Source of the DNA: Burkholderiales bacterium
GTDB taxonomy: Bacteria > Pseudomonadota > Gammaproteobacteria > Burkholderiales > JAEUOS01
Length of the DNA: 48,855 bases
Reading direction: 5' to 3'
Assembly (NCBI GenBank): GCA_016790695.1
Contig: JAEUOS010000147.1
Span: 1-48,855, forward strand
In this document: piece by piece, positions 14,369-25,032 of the stretch
How the letters are laid out: each line of letters begins with the position of its first letter
Numbering within the stretch: the first letter of the stretch is position 1
Made by a program: the position numbers and the translations under genes
The notes under the pieces: generated by a model
Database searches by the model: none
Told to the model about the DNA's origin: nothing
The model's input: only the letters and a program-made list of their open reading frames with translations

Positions 14369-15550
14369 ATGCGCAACGAAGCCGTGATCGTCGATGCCGT
14401 CCGCACCCCGATGGGGCGCGGCAAGCCCGGAGGCGCGCTCTCCGAACTGCACGCCACCGATGTCCTCAGGCCGGTGCTGCAGGCGCTCGTCGAGCGCAAC
14501 CGGCTCGATCCCGGCAGCGTCGACGACGTCATCGCGGGCTGCGTCTCGCAGGCCGGCGAGCAGTCGGCCGGCGTCGGCCGCTTCGCCTGGCTCGCCGCCG
14601 GCTATCCCGAGCACGTGCCGTCGACCACGATCGACCGCAAGTGCGGCTCCTCGCAGCAGGCGGTGCATTTCGCGGCCCAGGGCATCATGGCGGGCGCCTA
14701 CGACATCGTGATCGCCTGCGGCGTGGAGTCGATGAGCCGGGTGCCGATGGGCTCGGCGCGCATCGGCCAGAACCCGTTCTCGCCGGGCGTGCTGGCGCGC
14801 TACGCCCCGGGCATGATCGGCCAGGGCGTCTCCGCCGAACTGGTCGCCGACAAGTGGAACCTCTCGCGCGCCGAGCTCGACGCGTATTCGGCGCAGTCGC
14901 ACCAGCGCGCCGCCGCCGCGCGCGCCGCCGGCCACTTCAAGGCCGAGATCGTGCCGGTCGAGACCCCCGCCGGCAGCGTCGCCGAGGACGAGACCATCCG
15001 TGCGCAGACCACGGCCGAGAGCCTGGGCCAGCTCAAGGTGTCGTTCGCCAGCGACGACATGAAGGCGCGCTACCCGCACATCGACTGGCGCGTGACCGCG
15101 GGCAATTCGTCGCAGATCACCGACGGCGCCGCGGGCCTGCTCATCATGAGCGAGCGCACCGCCGCGCGCCTGGGCCTGCGGCCGCGCGCGCGCTTCGTCG
15201 GCTTCGACGTCATCGGCGACGATCCCCTCATGATGCTGACCGCGCCGATTCCCGCCACCCGCCGCGTGCTCGGGAAGACCGGCATGGACATCGGCGCGAT
15301 CGAGCACATCGAGGTCAACGAGGCGTTCGCCTCGGTGCCGCTGGCCTGGCAGCGCGAGTACGACGTCGACCCGGCGCGCCTGAACCCCTGCGGCGGTGCG
15401 ATCGCGCTCGGCCACCCGCTCGGCGGCTCGGGCGCGCGCCTGATGACCACCATGCTCAACGCGATGGAGCGCAGCGGCGCGCGCTACGGGCTGCAGACCA
15501 TGTGCGAGGCCGGCGGCATGGCCAACGCGACCATCATCGAGCGCCTCTGA
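14369..15550 (+). CDS. Acetyl-CoA acetyltransferase-type thiolase
   Basis: A 393-residue thiolase of normal length with all catalytic residues: Cys92 (IDRKCGSSQQA), the VNEAFASVP block, His349 (IALGHPLGGSG) and Cys379 (TMCEAGGMANA). The C-terminal Cys block with Glu-Ala-Gly-Gly follows the degradative acetyl-CoA acyltransferase subgroup. It would cleave a beta-ketoacyl-CoA with CoA to acetyl-CoA or another acyl-CoA. I chose ATG 14369 because the family N terminus (NEAVIVDAVRTPMGRGKPGG) begins there and CCGGAG lies upstream. It is the first gene of thiolase, SDR, MFS; the SDR follows after 16 bases. Confidence 0.93.
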   Translation: MRNEAVIVDAVRTPMGRGKPGGALSELHATDVLRPVLQALVERNRLDPGSVDDVIAGCVSQAGEQSAGVGRFAWLAAGYPEHVPSTTIDRKCGSSQQAVHFAAQGIMAGAYDIVIACGVESMSRVPMGSARIGQNPFSPGVLARYAPGMIGQGVSAELVADKWNLSRAELDAYSAQSHQRAAAARAAGHFKAEIVPVETPAGSVAEDETIRAQTTAESLGQLKVSFASDDMKARYPHIDWRVTAGNSSQITDGAAGLLIMSERTAARLGLRPRARFVGFDVIGDDPLMMLTAPIPATRRVLGKTGMDIGAIEHIEVNEAFASVPLAWQREYDVDPARLNPCGGAIALGHPLGGSGARLMTTMLNAMERSGARYGLQTMCEAGGMANATIIERL

Positions 15551-15566
15551 ACCGGGACGGACGACC

Positions 15567-16334
15567 ATGAATCCCCAGGGCATCGCGGCGCTCGTCACCG
15601 GCGGCGCCTCCGGTCTGGGCCTGGCGAGCGCGAAGCGCCTGCTGGCCGCCGGGGCGGCGGTCACGATCGTCGACCTGCCGGGCTCGGCCGGCGCACTGGT
15701 CGCGCGCGAGCTCGGCGAACATGCGCGTTTCGCCGCCGCCGACGTGCAGGACACCGCGCAGATGGAGGCGGCGCTCGACGTGGCGGGCTCGTTCGGCCGG
15801 CCTCTCCGCGTCGTGGTGCACTGTGCCGGCCGTGGCGGACCGGTGCGCGTGCTCGACCGCGACGGCAAGCTCGGCTCGCTCGAGAAGTACGAGGAGATCG
15901 TGCGCCTGAATCTCACCGGCAGCTTCAACGTCCTGCGCCTCGCGGCCGCGCGCATGGCGGCGACCGAGCCGGTCGACGGCGAGCGCGGCGTGGTCGTGCT
16001 GACCGCGTCGATCGCCGCCTACGAGGGCCAGATCGGGCAGATTCCCTACGCGTCGTCGAAGGCCGGCGTGGTCGGTATGACCCTGGTCGCGGCGCGCGAC
16101 CTCGCCGGCCGCGGCATCCGCGTGGTCACGATCGCGCCGGGGATCTTCGACACGCCGCTCCTGGGCCGCCTGGCCGAGCCGATCCGCGCGTCGCTCGCGG
16201 CCTCGGTGCCGCACCCGTCGCGGCTCGGCCAGCCCGACGAGTTCGCCGCGCTGGCGCTGCACATCGTCGAGAACCCGATGCTGAACGGCGCGACCATCCG
16301 CCTCGACGGCGCGCTGCGCATGGCGCCGCGCTGA
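15567..16334 (+). CDS. Short-chain dehydrogenase (3-hydroxyacyl-CoA dehydrogenase type II-like)
   Basis: A 255-residue SDR. The NAD-binding motif is TGGASGLGLASAKRLLAAG at about 11-29 with Asp at the end of strand 2 (TIVDLPG), indicating NAD(H) preference. The catalytic triad is Ser in LTASIAAYEG, and Tyr-x-x-x-Lys in IPYASSKAG. The insertion between strand 4 and the triad (LDRDGKLGSLEKYEEIV) and the C-terminal PHPSRLGQPDEFAALALHI are typical of HSD10-type 3-hydroxy-2-methylbutyryl-CoA dehydrogenases. Next to a thiolase it should supply the beta-ketoacyl-CoA. The two genes form the last steps of a beta-oxidation-like branch. Confidence 0.9.
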   Translation: MNPQGIAALVTGGASGLGLASAKRLLAAGAAVTIVDLPGSAGALVARELGEHARFAAADVQDTAQMEAALDVAGSFGRPLRVVVHCAGRGGPVRVLDRDGKLGSLEKYEEIVRLNLTGSFNVLRLAAARMAATEPVDGERGVVVLTASIAAYEGQIGQIPYASSKAGVVGMTLVAARDLAGRGIRVVTIAPGIFDTPLLGRLAEPIRASLAASVPHPSRLGQPDEFAALALHIVENPMLNGATIRLDGALRMAPR

Positions 16335-16395
16335 CCTTGCCCGTCGCCGCTCCCGCGCCCCGGGTGGCGCCGGGCGCGGCCCGCGACCCCGCACC

Positions 16396-17562
16396 ATGAC
16401 GTCCTCGCCGCGGCCTGCCCGCATCCTGCCGGCGATCGTCGTCTCGCAGCTGGCAGGGTCCTCCACCTGGTTCGCCGGCAACGCGGTCCTGCGCGACCTC
16501 GAGGCCGCGTGGCACCTTGCGCCGGGTGCGATCGGGCAGGTGACCTCGGCGGTGCAGCTGGGCTTCATCGCCGGCACCCTGGTGTTCGCGCTGGTCGCGA
16601 TCGCCGACCGCTTCTCGCCGCGGCGCGTGTTCCTGCTCTGCGCGCTCGCGGCCGCGCTCGCCAATGCGGCGCTGCTCGCCGCGCCCCCGGGCCTGGCGAC
16701 CCTGCTTGCGTGCCGCTTCGCGACCGGCTTCTTCCTGGCGGGCATCTATCCGGTCGGGATGAAGATCGCTTCGGGCTGGTACCGGAGCGGACTGGGCAGC
16801 GCGCTCGGCTTCCTCGTCGGCGCGCTGATCCTCGGCACCGCGTTCCCGCACCTGCTCAAGGCGCTCGGCCAGTCCTGGCCCTGGGAGCGCGTGGTCGCCG
16901 GCGTGTCCCTGACCTGCGCTGCCGGCGGCCTGGTGATGGTCCTGCTGGTGCCGGACGGTCCGTATCTCTCGCGCAGCCAGAGGTTCGACGCGGGCGCGCT
17001 CGCGCGCGTGTTCGCGGTGCGCGAGTTCCGCGCCTCGGCCTGCGGCTACTTCGGCCACATGTGGGAGCTCTATGCCTTCCTCGCCTTCGCGCCGCTGGCG
17101 ATCGCGCGCCATGTCGAGCCCGCGCAGGTGTCGCTGTGGAGCTTCTGGGTCATCGCGGCGGGCGCGGTCGGCTGCGTGGCGGGCGGGCTCGCGTCACTGA
17201 GATTCGGCAGCGCGCGCGTCGCGGCGCTGCAGCTGGCGGCCTCGGGCCTGTGCTGCCTGGCCTCGCCGCTGCTGCTCGTCGCGCCCGCGCCGGTGGCGCT
17301 CGGCTTCCTGGTGTTCTGGGGTGTCGTCGTGTCGGGGGACTCGCCGCAGTTCTCGGCACTCAATGCCGCCAACGCGCCGCGCGAGTGGGTCGGGTCGGCG
17401 CTGACGATCGCCAACTGCATCGGCTTCGCGATCACGATCGTCAGCCTGCAGCTGCTGAGCGTGCTCGCCGAGGTGCTGCCGGCGCACTGGCTGTTCGTCT
17501 GGCTCGCGCCCGGTCCCGCCCTCGGCCTCCTCGCGCTGCGGCCGCTGCTGCGGCGCGCCTGA
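16396..17562 (+). CDS. MFS transporter
   Basis: A 388-residue membrane protein with about 12 hydrophobic segments and a Major Facilitator pattern. The loop 2-3 sequence ADRFSPRRVFLLCALAAA is a motif-A variant, and a central loop follows RSQRFDAGAL. N-terminal segments include the family-specific SQLAGSSTWFAGNAVLRDL, seen in unclassified MFS carriers of proteobacteria. It lies 61 bases after the SDR on the same strand and converges on the Bug gene. It may import the substrate or export an intermediate of the thiolase/SDR pathway; direction and ligand are not visible in the sequence. Confidence 0.85.
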   Translation: MTSSPRPARILPAIVVSQLAGSSTWFAGNAVLRDLEAAWHLAPGAIGQVTSAVQLGFIAGTLVFALVAIADRFSPRRVFLLCALAAALANAALLAAPPGLATLLACRFATGFFLAGIYPVGMKIASGWYRSGLGSALGFLVGALILGTAFPHLLKALGQSWPWERVVAGVSLTCAAGGLVMVLLVPDGPYLSRSQRFDAGALARVFAVREFRASACGYFGHMWELYAFLAFAPLAIARHVEPAQVSLWSFWVIAAGAVGCVAGGLASLRFGSARVAALQLAASGLCCLASPLLLVAPAPVALGFLVFWGVVVSGDSPQFSALNAANAPREWVGSALTIANCIGFAITIVSLQLLSVLAEVLPAHWLFVWLAPGPALGLLALRPLLRRA

Positions 17563-17563
17563 C

Positions 17564-17587
17564 GGCCGCGGCGCGGGCGCCGCGGCC
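17564..17587. terminator. Bidirectional hairpin filling a convergent gap
   Basis: GGCCGCGGCG (17564-17573), loop CGGG, CGCCGCGGCC (17578-17587): a perfect 10-base stem. It begins one base after the MFS stop and ends one base before the stop of the convergent Bug gene. There is no T tract, but its position suggests a shared transcription end. Confidence 0.55.
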
Positions 17588-17588
17588 A

Positions 17589-18566
17589 TCACTCCGCCGT
17601 CGCCCCCGAGTCCCTGACGACCTTGGCCCAGCGCACGATCTCGGCGCGGATGAAGGCGTCGAGCTCGGCCGGCGTGGAGCCGACGATGTCGTAGCCCGCC
17701 GCCTCGATGCGCGCCTTCGCGTCGGGCGCGTTCATCGCCTTGATGAACTCGGCATTGAGCTTCTGCACGATCGGCGCGGGTGTGCCGGCGGCGGCGAGGA
17801 TCGAGTACCAGACCGAGACGTCGAAGTCCCGGAGCACGGTCTCGTGGATCGTCGGCACGTCCGGCAGGATGCGCGAGCGCTTGAGCGTGGTCACGGCGAG
17901 CGCGCGGAACTTGCCGCCCTGGATCTGCGGCAGCGAGGAGGAGAGCGAGTCGAAGATCAGGTCGACGTCGCGGGCGAGGAGCGCGGTGATCGCCGGGCCG
18001 CTGCCCTTGTACGGCACGTGGGTCGCCTTGGTGCCGATGAGCGAGGTGAAGTACTCCACCGACAGGTGGCTCGTGTTGCCCGGCCCGGCCGAGGCGTAGT
18101 TGAGCTTGCCCGGATTGGCGCGCATCGCCGCCACCAGGTCCGCCATGGTCCGGTACGGCGAGGCGGCGTTGACCACCACCACCAGCGGCAGCGTGGCGGC
18201 CAGGGTGATCGGCGCGAAGTCCCTGACCGTGTCGTACGGCAGCTTCTTCATCAGCGTCGCGTTGACCGCGTGCGCGGTCAGCATCATCACGATGCTGTAG
18301 CCGTCGGGCGGCGACTTGGCGATCAGGTCGGCGCCGATGGTGGTGCCGCCGCCGGGCTTGAAGTCGATGAAGACGTTCTGCCCGAGGTTCTTCGTGAGCT
18401 CCGCGGCGATCGGCCGCGCGAGGATCTCCGAACTGCCGCCGGGCGCGTAGGGCATGACGAAGCGGATCGGCTTGGTCGGGTACGCGCCCTGGGCGCGCGC
18501 GTGCATCCACGGGGCGGCGACGGCGCCGCCGCCGGCGGCGACGATCAGCCTGCGTCGATTGTTCAT
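17589..18566 (-). CDS. Bug/TctC-family periplasmic solute-binding protein
   Basis: A 325-residue Bug protein. The leader MNNRRRLIVAAGGGAVAAPW contains RRRLIV, compatible with Tat export, and is cleaved after HARAQ. Landmarks are YPTKPIRFVMPYAPGGSSEI, KPGGGTTIGADLIAKSPPDG, LNYASAGPGNTSHLSVEY, THVPYKGSGPAITALLA and EIVRWAKVVRDSG. It is the last gene of an eight-gene minus-strand operon beginning at 25974, so it probably recognises the compound degraded by that operon, which includes three hydrolases and two acyl-CoA ligases. The ATG lies 43 bases downstream of the nitronate-monooxygenase-like gene. Confidence 0.92.
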   Translation of the reverse strand: MNNRRRLIVAAGGGAVAAPWMHARAQGAYPTKPIRFVMPYAPGGSSEILARPIAAELTKNLGQNVFIDFKPGGGTTIGADLIAKSPPDGYSIVMMLTAHAVNATLMKKLPYDTVRDFAPITLAATLPLVVVVNAASPYRTMADLVAAMRANPGKLNYASAGPGNTSHLSVEYFTSLIGTKATHVPYKGSGPAITALLARDVDLIFDSLSSSLPQIQGGKFRALAVTTLKRSRILPDVPTIHETVLRDFDVSVWYSILAAAGTPAPIVQKLNAEFIKAMNAPDAKARIEAAGYDIVGSTPAELDAFIRAEIVRWAKVVRDSGATAE

Positions 18567-18609
18567 GTCGGTCTCCTGGGCGTCGTGCCGGAATTCGTCC
18601 GCGCCGGGC

Positions 18610-20485
<1,876 letters not shown>

Positions 20486-20504
20486 CTGTTCTCCGCTTTC
20501 CCGT

Positions 20505-22052
20505 TCAGACGATGCGCGTCTTGTGCCCGGCCCAGTAGCGCTCGCGCAGGACGCGCTTGTAGAGCTTGCCCGTGGGCAGGCGCGGCAGCTCGGCCTCGAA
20601 GTCGATCGAGCGCGGGCACTTCATCGACGCCAGGTGCGCGTGGCAGAAGGCGATCAGCTCCTCGGCCAGTGCCGGTCCGGCCTGGTGGCCGGGCTGCACC
20701 TGCACCACCGCCTTGACCTCCTCGCCGAGGTCGGCGTTGGGCACGCCGAAGACGGCGGCGTCGGCGACCTTGGGATGGGTGATCAGCAGGTTCTCGCACT
20801 CCTGCGGGTAGATGTTGACCCCGCCCGAGATGATCATGAAGGTGGCGCGGTCGGTCAGGTAGAGGAAGCCGTCGTCGTCGACATAGCCGACGTCGCCGAC
20901 GGTGGTCATGCTGCCGTCGGCCGAGCGGGTCTCGGCGGTGCGCGCGGGGTCGTTGAAGTACTCGAACGGGCTCGCGGTCCTGAACCACAGCGTGCCGGGC
21001 ACGCCCCTGGCGCAGGGCTGCATGGCGTCGTCGAGCACGTGCAGGTCGCCCAGCAGCACGCGGCCGACCGTGCCCCGGTGCGCCAGCCATTCCGCGCTGT
21101 CGCAGGCGGTGAAGCCCATGCCCTCGGTGGCGCCGTAGTACTCGTGGATGATCGGGCCCCACCAGTCGATCATCTGCTCCTTGACCTGCACCGGGCAGGG
21201 CGCCGCGGCGTGGATCGCGATCTCCAGCGACGAGAGGTCGTGGCGCCGGCGCACGGCCTCGGGCAGCTTCAGCATGCGCGAGAACATCGTCGGCACCAGC
21301 TGGCTGTGGGTGACCCGGTGCTTCTCGACGAGCGCGAGGTAGAGCGCGGGGTCGAAGCGCTCCATGATCACCGCGGTGCCGCCGTGGCGGATGGTCAGGC
21401 ACACCGCGGCCTGCGGCGCCGAGTGGTACAGGGGCGCGGGCGAGAGGTAGGTCATGCCCTCGCGGTAGTGCCAGAGCTTCTGCAGGAAGTCGAACAGCGG
21501 CAGCTGCTGCGCCGGCGGATTCTCCGGCAGCGGGCGCAGGATGCCCTTGGGCCGGCCGGTGGTGCCCGACGAATACAGCATCGGCGTGCCCAGCGCCTCG
21601 TCGGCGATCGGCGTGGCGGGCAGCGCGGCGGTCGCCTCCTCGAGGCCGACGAAGCCGTCGCCGGACGGCCCGTCGGCGAGGATCGCGAGCGTCACCCGCG
21701 GGCAGGATGCCAGCGCCGCGCGCGCCACCTCCTGCTTGGCGCGCGAGGTGATCAGCACGCGCGCCTCGCAGTTGCCGACGATGTAGGCGAGCTCCTCGGC
21801 GGTGAGGTAGGAGTTGATGCAGGTGTAGTACAGGCCGGAACGCTCGCCGGCGCCGCAGGCCTCGAGGTAGCGGCTGTTGTTCTCCATGAAGATCGCGTAG
21901 TGGTCCAGGCGCTCGAGGCCGTGCCCGCGCAGCAGGTGCGCGAGGCGGTTGGTGCGCGCCTCGTACTCGCCGTAGGTGACGGTCTCGCCGCTCTCGGCCA
22001 TGATGAAGGCCGGCTTGTCGGGGGTGAGCGTGGCGTGCTTGCCTGGATACAC
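20505..22052 (-). CDS. Acyl-CoA ligase/AMP-binding protein (tandem copy 1)
   Basis: A 515-residue adenylate-forming enzyme. Its motifs are the P-loop MLYSSGTTGRPKGI, YYGATEGMGF, GDVGYVDDDGFLYLTDR, ISGGVNIYPQECENLL, and the C-terminal catalytic Lys in PRLPTGKLYKR. It activates a carboxylic acid to an acyl-CoA through an acyl-AMP. It is clearly paralogous to the next gene upstream, with shared blocks around YLSPAPLYH, QLVPTMFSRMLKLPE and IAIHAAAPCP; the ten-base gap between them suggests tandem duplication. Substrate is unknown. The family includes fatty-acid and aryl-acid ligases, and the start has no extended N-terminal leader. Confidence 0.92.
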   Translation of the reverse strand: MYPGKHATLTPDKPAFIMAESGETVTYGEYEARTNRLAHLLRGHGLERLDHYAIFMENNSRYLEACGAGERSGLYYTCINSYLTAEELAYIVGNCEARVLITSRAKQEVARAALASCPRVTLAILADGPSGDGFVGLEEATAALPATPIADEALGTPMLYSSGTTGRPKGILRPLPENPPAQQLPLFDFLQKLWHYREGMTYLSPAPLYHSAPQAAVCLTIRHGGTAVIMERFDPALYLALVEKHRVTHSQLVPTMFSRMLKLPEAVRRRHDLSSLEIAIHAAAPCPVQVKEQMIDWWGPIIHEYYGATEGMGFTACDSAEWLAHRGTVGRVLLGDLHVLDDAMQPCARGVPGTLWFRTASPFEYFNDPARTAETRSADGSMTTVGDVGYVDDDGFLYLTDRATFMIISGGVNIYPQECENLLITHPKVADAAVFGVPNADLGEEVKAVVQVQPGHQAGPALAEELIAFCHAHLASMKCPRSIDFEAELPRLPTGKLYKRVLRERYWAGHKTRIV

Positions 22053-22062
22053 GGTTGCCTCC

Positions 22063-23616
22063 CTAGATGATCCTGCTGCCGTGCCCGGCCCAGTAGCGGT
22101 CGCGCAGCAGGCGCTTGTAGAGCTTGCCGGTCGGGTGGCGCGGCAGCTCGGCGGTGAAATCCACCGAGCGCGGGCACTTGATGTGCGACAGGTGGGCGCG
22201 GCAGAACGCGATCAGCTCCTCCTCGAGCGCGCGGGCGCGCTCGCCCTCGAGTTCGGCGGCGTCGCGCGGCTGCACCACCGCCTTGACCTCCTCGCCGAAT
22301 TCCTCGTTGGGCACGCCGATGACGGCGCAGTCGAGCACCTTGGGGTGGGTCACGAGCAGGTTCTCGGCCTCCTGCGGGTAGATGTTGACCCCGCCGGAGA
22401 TGATCATGTAGGCCTTGCGGTCGGTCAGGAACAGGAAGCCGTCGGCGTCGACGTAGCCGACGTCGCCCAGGGTCGTCCATCCGTCGCGGTTGCGGCTGCC
22501 GGCGGTCTTCTCGGCGTCGTTGTGGTACTGGAACGGCCGGCCGTCGGCGAAGTACACCGTGCCGGCGGTGCCGACCGGCACCTCGTTGCCGTCGTCGTCG
22601 CAGATGCGCAGCTTGCCGATCACCGCGCGCCCCACGGTGCCCGGGTGCGCGAGCCAGTCCGCCGAGCCGACCAGGGTCATGCCGTTGCCCTCGGTGCCGG
22701 CGTAGTACTCCCAGATCACCGGGCCCCACCATTCGATCATCTGCTGCTTGACCGGGATCGGGCAGGGCGCGGCCGCGTGGATCGCGATCTTCAGCGACGC
22801 GAGGTCGTGGCGCCGGCGCGCCTCCTCGGGCAGCTTCAGCATGCGCACGAACATCGTCGGCACCAGCTGCGTGTGGGTCACGCGGTGGCGCTCGACCAGG
22901 CGCAGGTAGTGCTCGGCGTCGAAGTGCTCCATCACCACGCAGGTGCCGCCGAGGCGCATGGTGGCGATGCAGAAGCGCAGCGGCGCGGCGTGGTACAGCG
23001 GCGCCGGCGACAGGTAGACCGTGTCCTGGTTGATGCCCCACAGGTTGGCGCAGATGTTGAGCAGCGGATTGACCGCGTCGATGGCCGGCGAATCCGGCGG
23101 TGCCCACACGCCCTTCGGGCGGCCGGTGGTGCCCGACGAGTACAGCATGTCGCCGCCCGCGGTCTCGTCGGCAATGCGCGCGGCGCTCTGCGCGGTGACG
23201 GCGTCCTCGTAGGACGCGTGGCCGGGGGCGACGCCGTCGATCATCAGGCGATGGGTCACCCCCGGGGTCTGCGCGAGGAGCTCCTCGGCCAGGCCGGACA
23301 TTGCCCGCGACGTGACGAGCAGCCGCGCCTCGCAGTTCTCGATGATGTACGCGGCCTCGCCCGCGGTGAGCCGGGTGCTCATCGCCGTGTAGATGATGCC
23401 GGCGCGGTGCGCGCCGAAGCAGATCTCGAAATAGCGCGGGTGGTTCTCCAGCAGGATCGCGATGTGGTCGCCGGCCTTTAGGCCGAGCGAGCGCAGCAGC
23501 TGCGCGAACCGGTTGGAGCGGTCCTCGAGCTCGCGGTAGGTGACGGCGACGCCGCTCTCGGCCATCACGAAGGCGGTCTTGCCGGGTTGCGTCTGGGCGT
23601 GGATGTGGGGATGCAA
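22063..23616 (-). CDS. Acyl-CoA ligase/AMP-binding protein (tandem copy 2)
   Basis: A 517-residue paralogue of the downstream ligase, with MLYSSGTTGRPKGV, YYAGTEGNGMT, GDVGYVDADGFLFLTDRK, ISGGVNIYPQEAENLL and PRHPTGKLYKRLL. No ATG fits the N terminus. A TTG at 23616-23614, preceded by GGAG at six bases, gives LHPHIHAQTQPGKTAFV, which aligns with the N terminus of copy 1; I therefore chose the TTG. It follows an alpha/beta hydrolase gene by 56 bases. The two copies differ in the region after the P-loop (WAPPDSPAIDAVNP here, LPENPPAQQLPLFD in copy 1), which may set acyl specificity. Confidence 0.9.
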   Translation of the reverse strand: MHPHIHAQTQPGKTAFVMAESGVAVTYRELEDRSNRFAQLLRSLGLKAGDHIAILLENHPRYFEICFGAHRAGIIYTAMSTRLTAGEAAYIIENCEARLLVTSRAMSGLAEELLAQTPGVTHRLMIDGVAPGHASYEDAVTAQSAARIADETAGGDMLYSSGTTGRPKGVWAPPDSPAIDAVNPLLNICANLWGINQDTVYLSPAPLYHAAPLRFCIATMRLGGTCVVMEHFDAEHYLRLVERHRVTHTQLVPTMFVRMLKLPEEARRRHDLASLKIAIHAAAPCPIPVKQQMIEWWGPVIWEYYAGTEGNGMTLVGSADWLAHPGTVGRAVIGKLRICDDDGNEVPVGTAGTVYFADGRPFQYHNDAEKTAGSRNRDGWTTLGDVGYVDADGFLFLTDRKAYMIISGGVNIYPQEAENLLVTHPKVLDCAVIGVPNEEFGEEVKAVVQPRDAAELEGERARALEEELIAFCRAHLSHIKCPRSVDFTAELPRHPTGKLYKRLLRDRYWAGHGSRII

Positions 23617-23672
23617 GCTTGTCTCCGGGCCGCCTCTTCGCGGGCGGCGTGGGGTGGGGCCGGGGCGCGGCG

Positions 23673-24548
23673 CTAGGCGGTGCCGTCGCCTCCCGCGCGG
23701 ATGGCGTCGAGCACCGGCCGCAGATGACGCAGGAAGCCCTCGGGATCCTCGCTCATCGGAAAGTGTCCGATGCCGGGCATGATGACGGCTTTCGCCCCGG
23801 CGATGCGGCGCTCCAGGTCGCGCGTGTCCTCCGGGTTGCACGAGTAGTCGTACTCGCCGGTGAGCAGGTACAGCGGGCAGGCGCGGGTGTCGATCGCGGC
23901 GACGCGGTCGCGGATGTCGCCGTCGATCTTGTAGAAGTACAGGTCGCCCTTGAACACGCCCGGGCCGCCCTGCATGTAGTGCCACAGCGTCTCCCAGCGG
24001 TGCGCCTCGGGGGCCCCGGGCCCGATCAGGCCGGAGACGATGCCGGCGCACACCTCGCCGCCGTGCACGTCGGGGCGGTGCAGCCACTGCAGGTCGTAGT
24101 AGGGATCGACGTGGGCGCCCGACTGCAGGCCGATCAGCGCGCGGAACTCGCGCGCGTGGTCCAGCGCCAGGTGCAGCACGATGCGCCCGCCGATCGAGCA
24201 GCCCATCACGACCGGGCGCTCGAGCCGCAGCGCCGCGGCGACCGTGCGCACGATCTCGACGTAGTCGGCGGAGGTGAGCCGGTACTCCTGGGTGTGCCAC
24301 TGCGCCGGCGGCGACGACTTGCCGTGCCACGGCAGGTCGAAGGCGATGACGCGGAAGCGCTCGAGGATCGCCGCGTCGTTCTGCACGGCGCGGTACTGGC
24401 GCGAGTCGCTGCCCGCGGTGTGCAGGCACAGGAGCGGGATGCCGCGCCCCGACTCCTCGACATAGAGCCGGTGCGGCCGGCCGAGCAGGTGCAGGTTGAG
24501 GTAGCGCCCGGTGACCGGCTCGAATGCCGGGTCGGGGGCGGCGCTCAT
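23673..24548 (-). CDS. Alpha/beta-fold hydrolase
   Basis: A 291-residue hydrolase with an oxyanion-hole region LLCLHTAGSDSRQYR, VIAFDLPWHGKS, the nucleophile elbow VVMGCSIGGRIVL (Ser118), and the C-terminal His262 in MPGIGHFPMSEDPEGFL. The architecture resembles C-C bond hydrolases and esterases acting after aromatic ring cleavage or on enol esters, though specificity cannot be read. The ATG overlaps the stop of the SCP2-like gene by four bases (ATGA), so the two are translated together. The Cys before the catalytic Ser is a common variant. Confidence 0.88.
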   Translation of the reverse strand: MSAAPDPAFEPVTGRYLNLHLLGRPHRLYVEESGRGIPLLCLHTAGSDSRQYRAVQNDAAILERFRVIAFDLPWHGKSSPPAQWHTQEYRLTSADYVEIVRTVAAALRLERPVVMGCSIGGRIVLHLALDHAREFRALIGLQSGAHVDPYYDLQWLHRPDVHGGEVCAGIVSGLIGPGAPEAHRWETLWHYMQGGPGVFKGDLYFYKIDGDIRDRVAAIDTRACPLYLLTGEYDYSCNPEDTRDLERRIAGAKAVIMPGIGHFPMSEDPEGFLRHLRPVLDAIRAGGDGTA

Positions 24549-24964
24549 CGGACGCTCCCGCGCGGCAGCGCCAGCAGGTCCTTGAAGTACAGGAGGTTCG
24601 CCATCAGCACGTGCTGGTCGCCCTCGATGGCCAGGGTGCGCGACTTGACCATCGCCAGGAGGTCGTTGAACCCCGGCGGCGGCAGCGCCGACCAGAAGCG
24701 GCGCCAGGCCTCCTCCGGCGCGCGCAGCGCGAAGGTCCAGCGCGGCATCACGAACGGGCCGCGCGTCACCGACTCGACGCGCCCGGCATGGATCGCGACC
24801 AGCCACTGGGTGGCGCCGGCCTCGAGCAGGAAGCGGGTGTCGACGAAGCGGCCGCGCTGGACGAGCCAGGCGTCGTCGTTGGCCAGTGCGGGGAGGCGTT
24901 CGAGCATGCGCGGGTCGGGTGGCGGGCCCGGCGCAGGCGCGGCTCCGGGGTGGAGCCGAAGCAT
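24545..24964 (-). CDS. Small SCP2-like (sterol carrier protein 2-type) domain protein
   Basis: A 139-residue protein. After a Pro-rich N terminus (LRLHPGAAPAPGPPP) comes a domain resembling SCP2/ACP-thioesterase-like lipid-binding folds: LVQRGRFVDTRFLLEAG, WLVAIHAGRVESVTRGPF, WTFALRAPEEAWRRFW, and a final KSRTLAIEGDQHVLMANLLYFKDLL. The last block matches the helix and strand that close the hydrophobic tunnel. It may present a hydrophobic acyl group or CoA ester to the enzymes of the operon. ATG 24964 gives the full frame; an internal ATG (MLERLPAL) about 20 residues later is also possible. Assignment is by pattern only. Confidence 0.6.
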   Translation of the reverse strand: MLRLHPGAAPAPGPPPDPRMLERLPALANDDAWLVQRGRFVDTRFLLEAGATQWLVAIHAGRVESVTRGPFVMPRWTFALRAPEEAWRRFWSALPPPGFNDLLAMVKSRTLAIEGDQHVLMANLLYFKDLLALPRGSVR

Positions 24965-25032
24965 AGCGCAAGATGCCGGCGCGCCCGGGGGCGCTGCCGT
25001 CGCGCCGCGCGCGTGGCCGGCGCCGACCCGGC

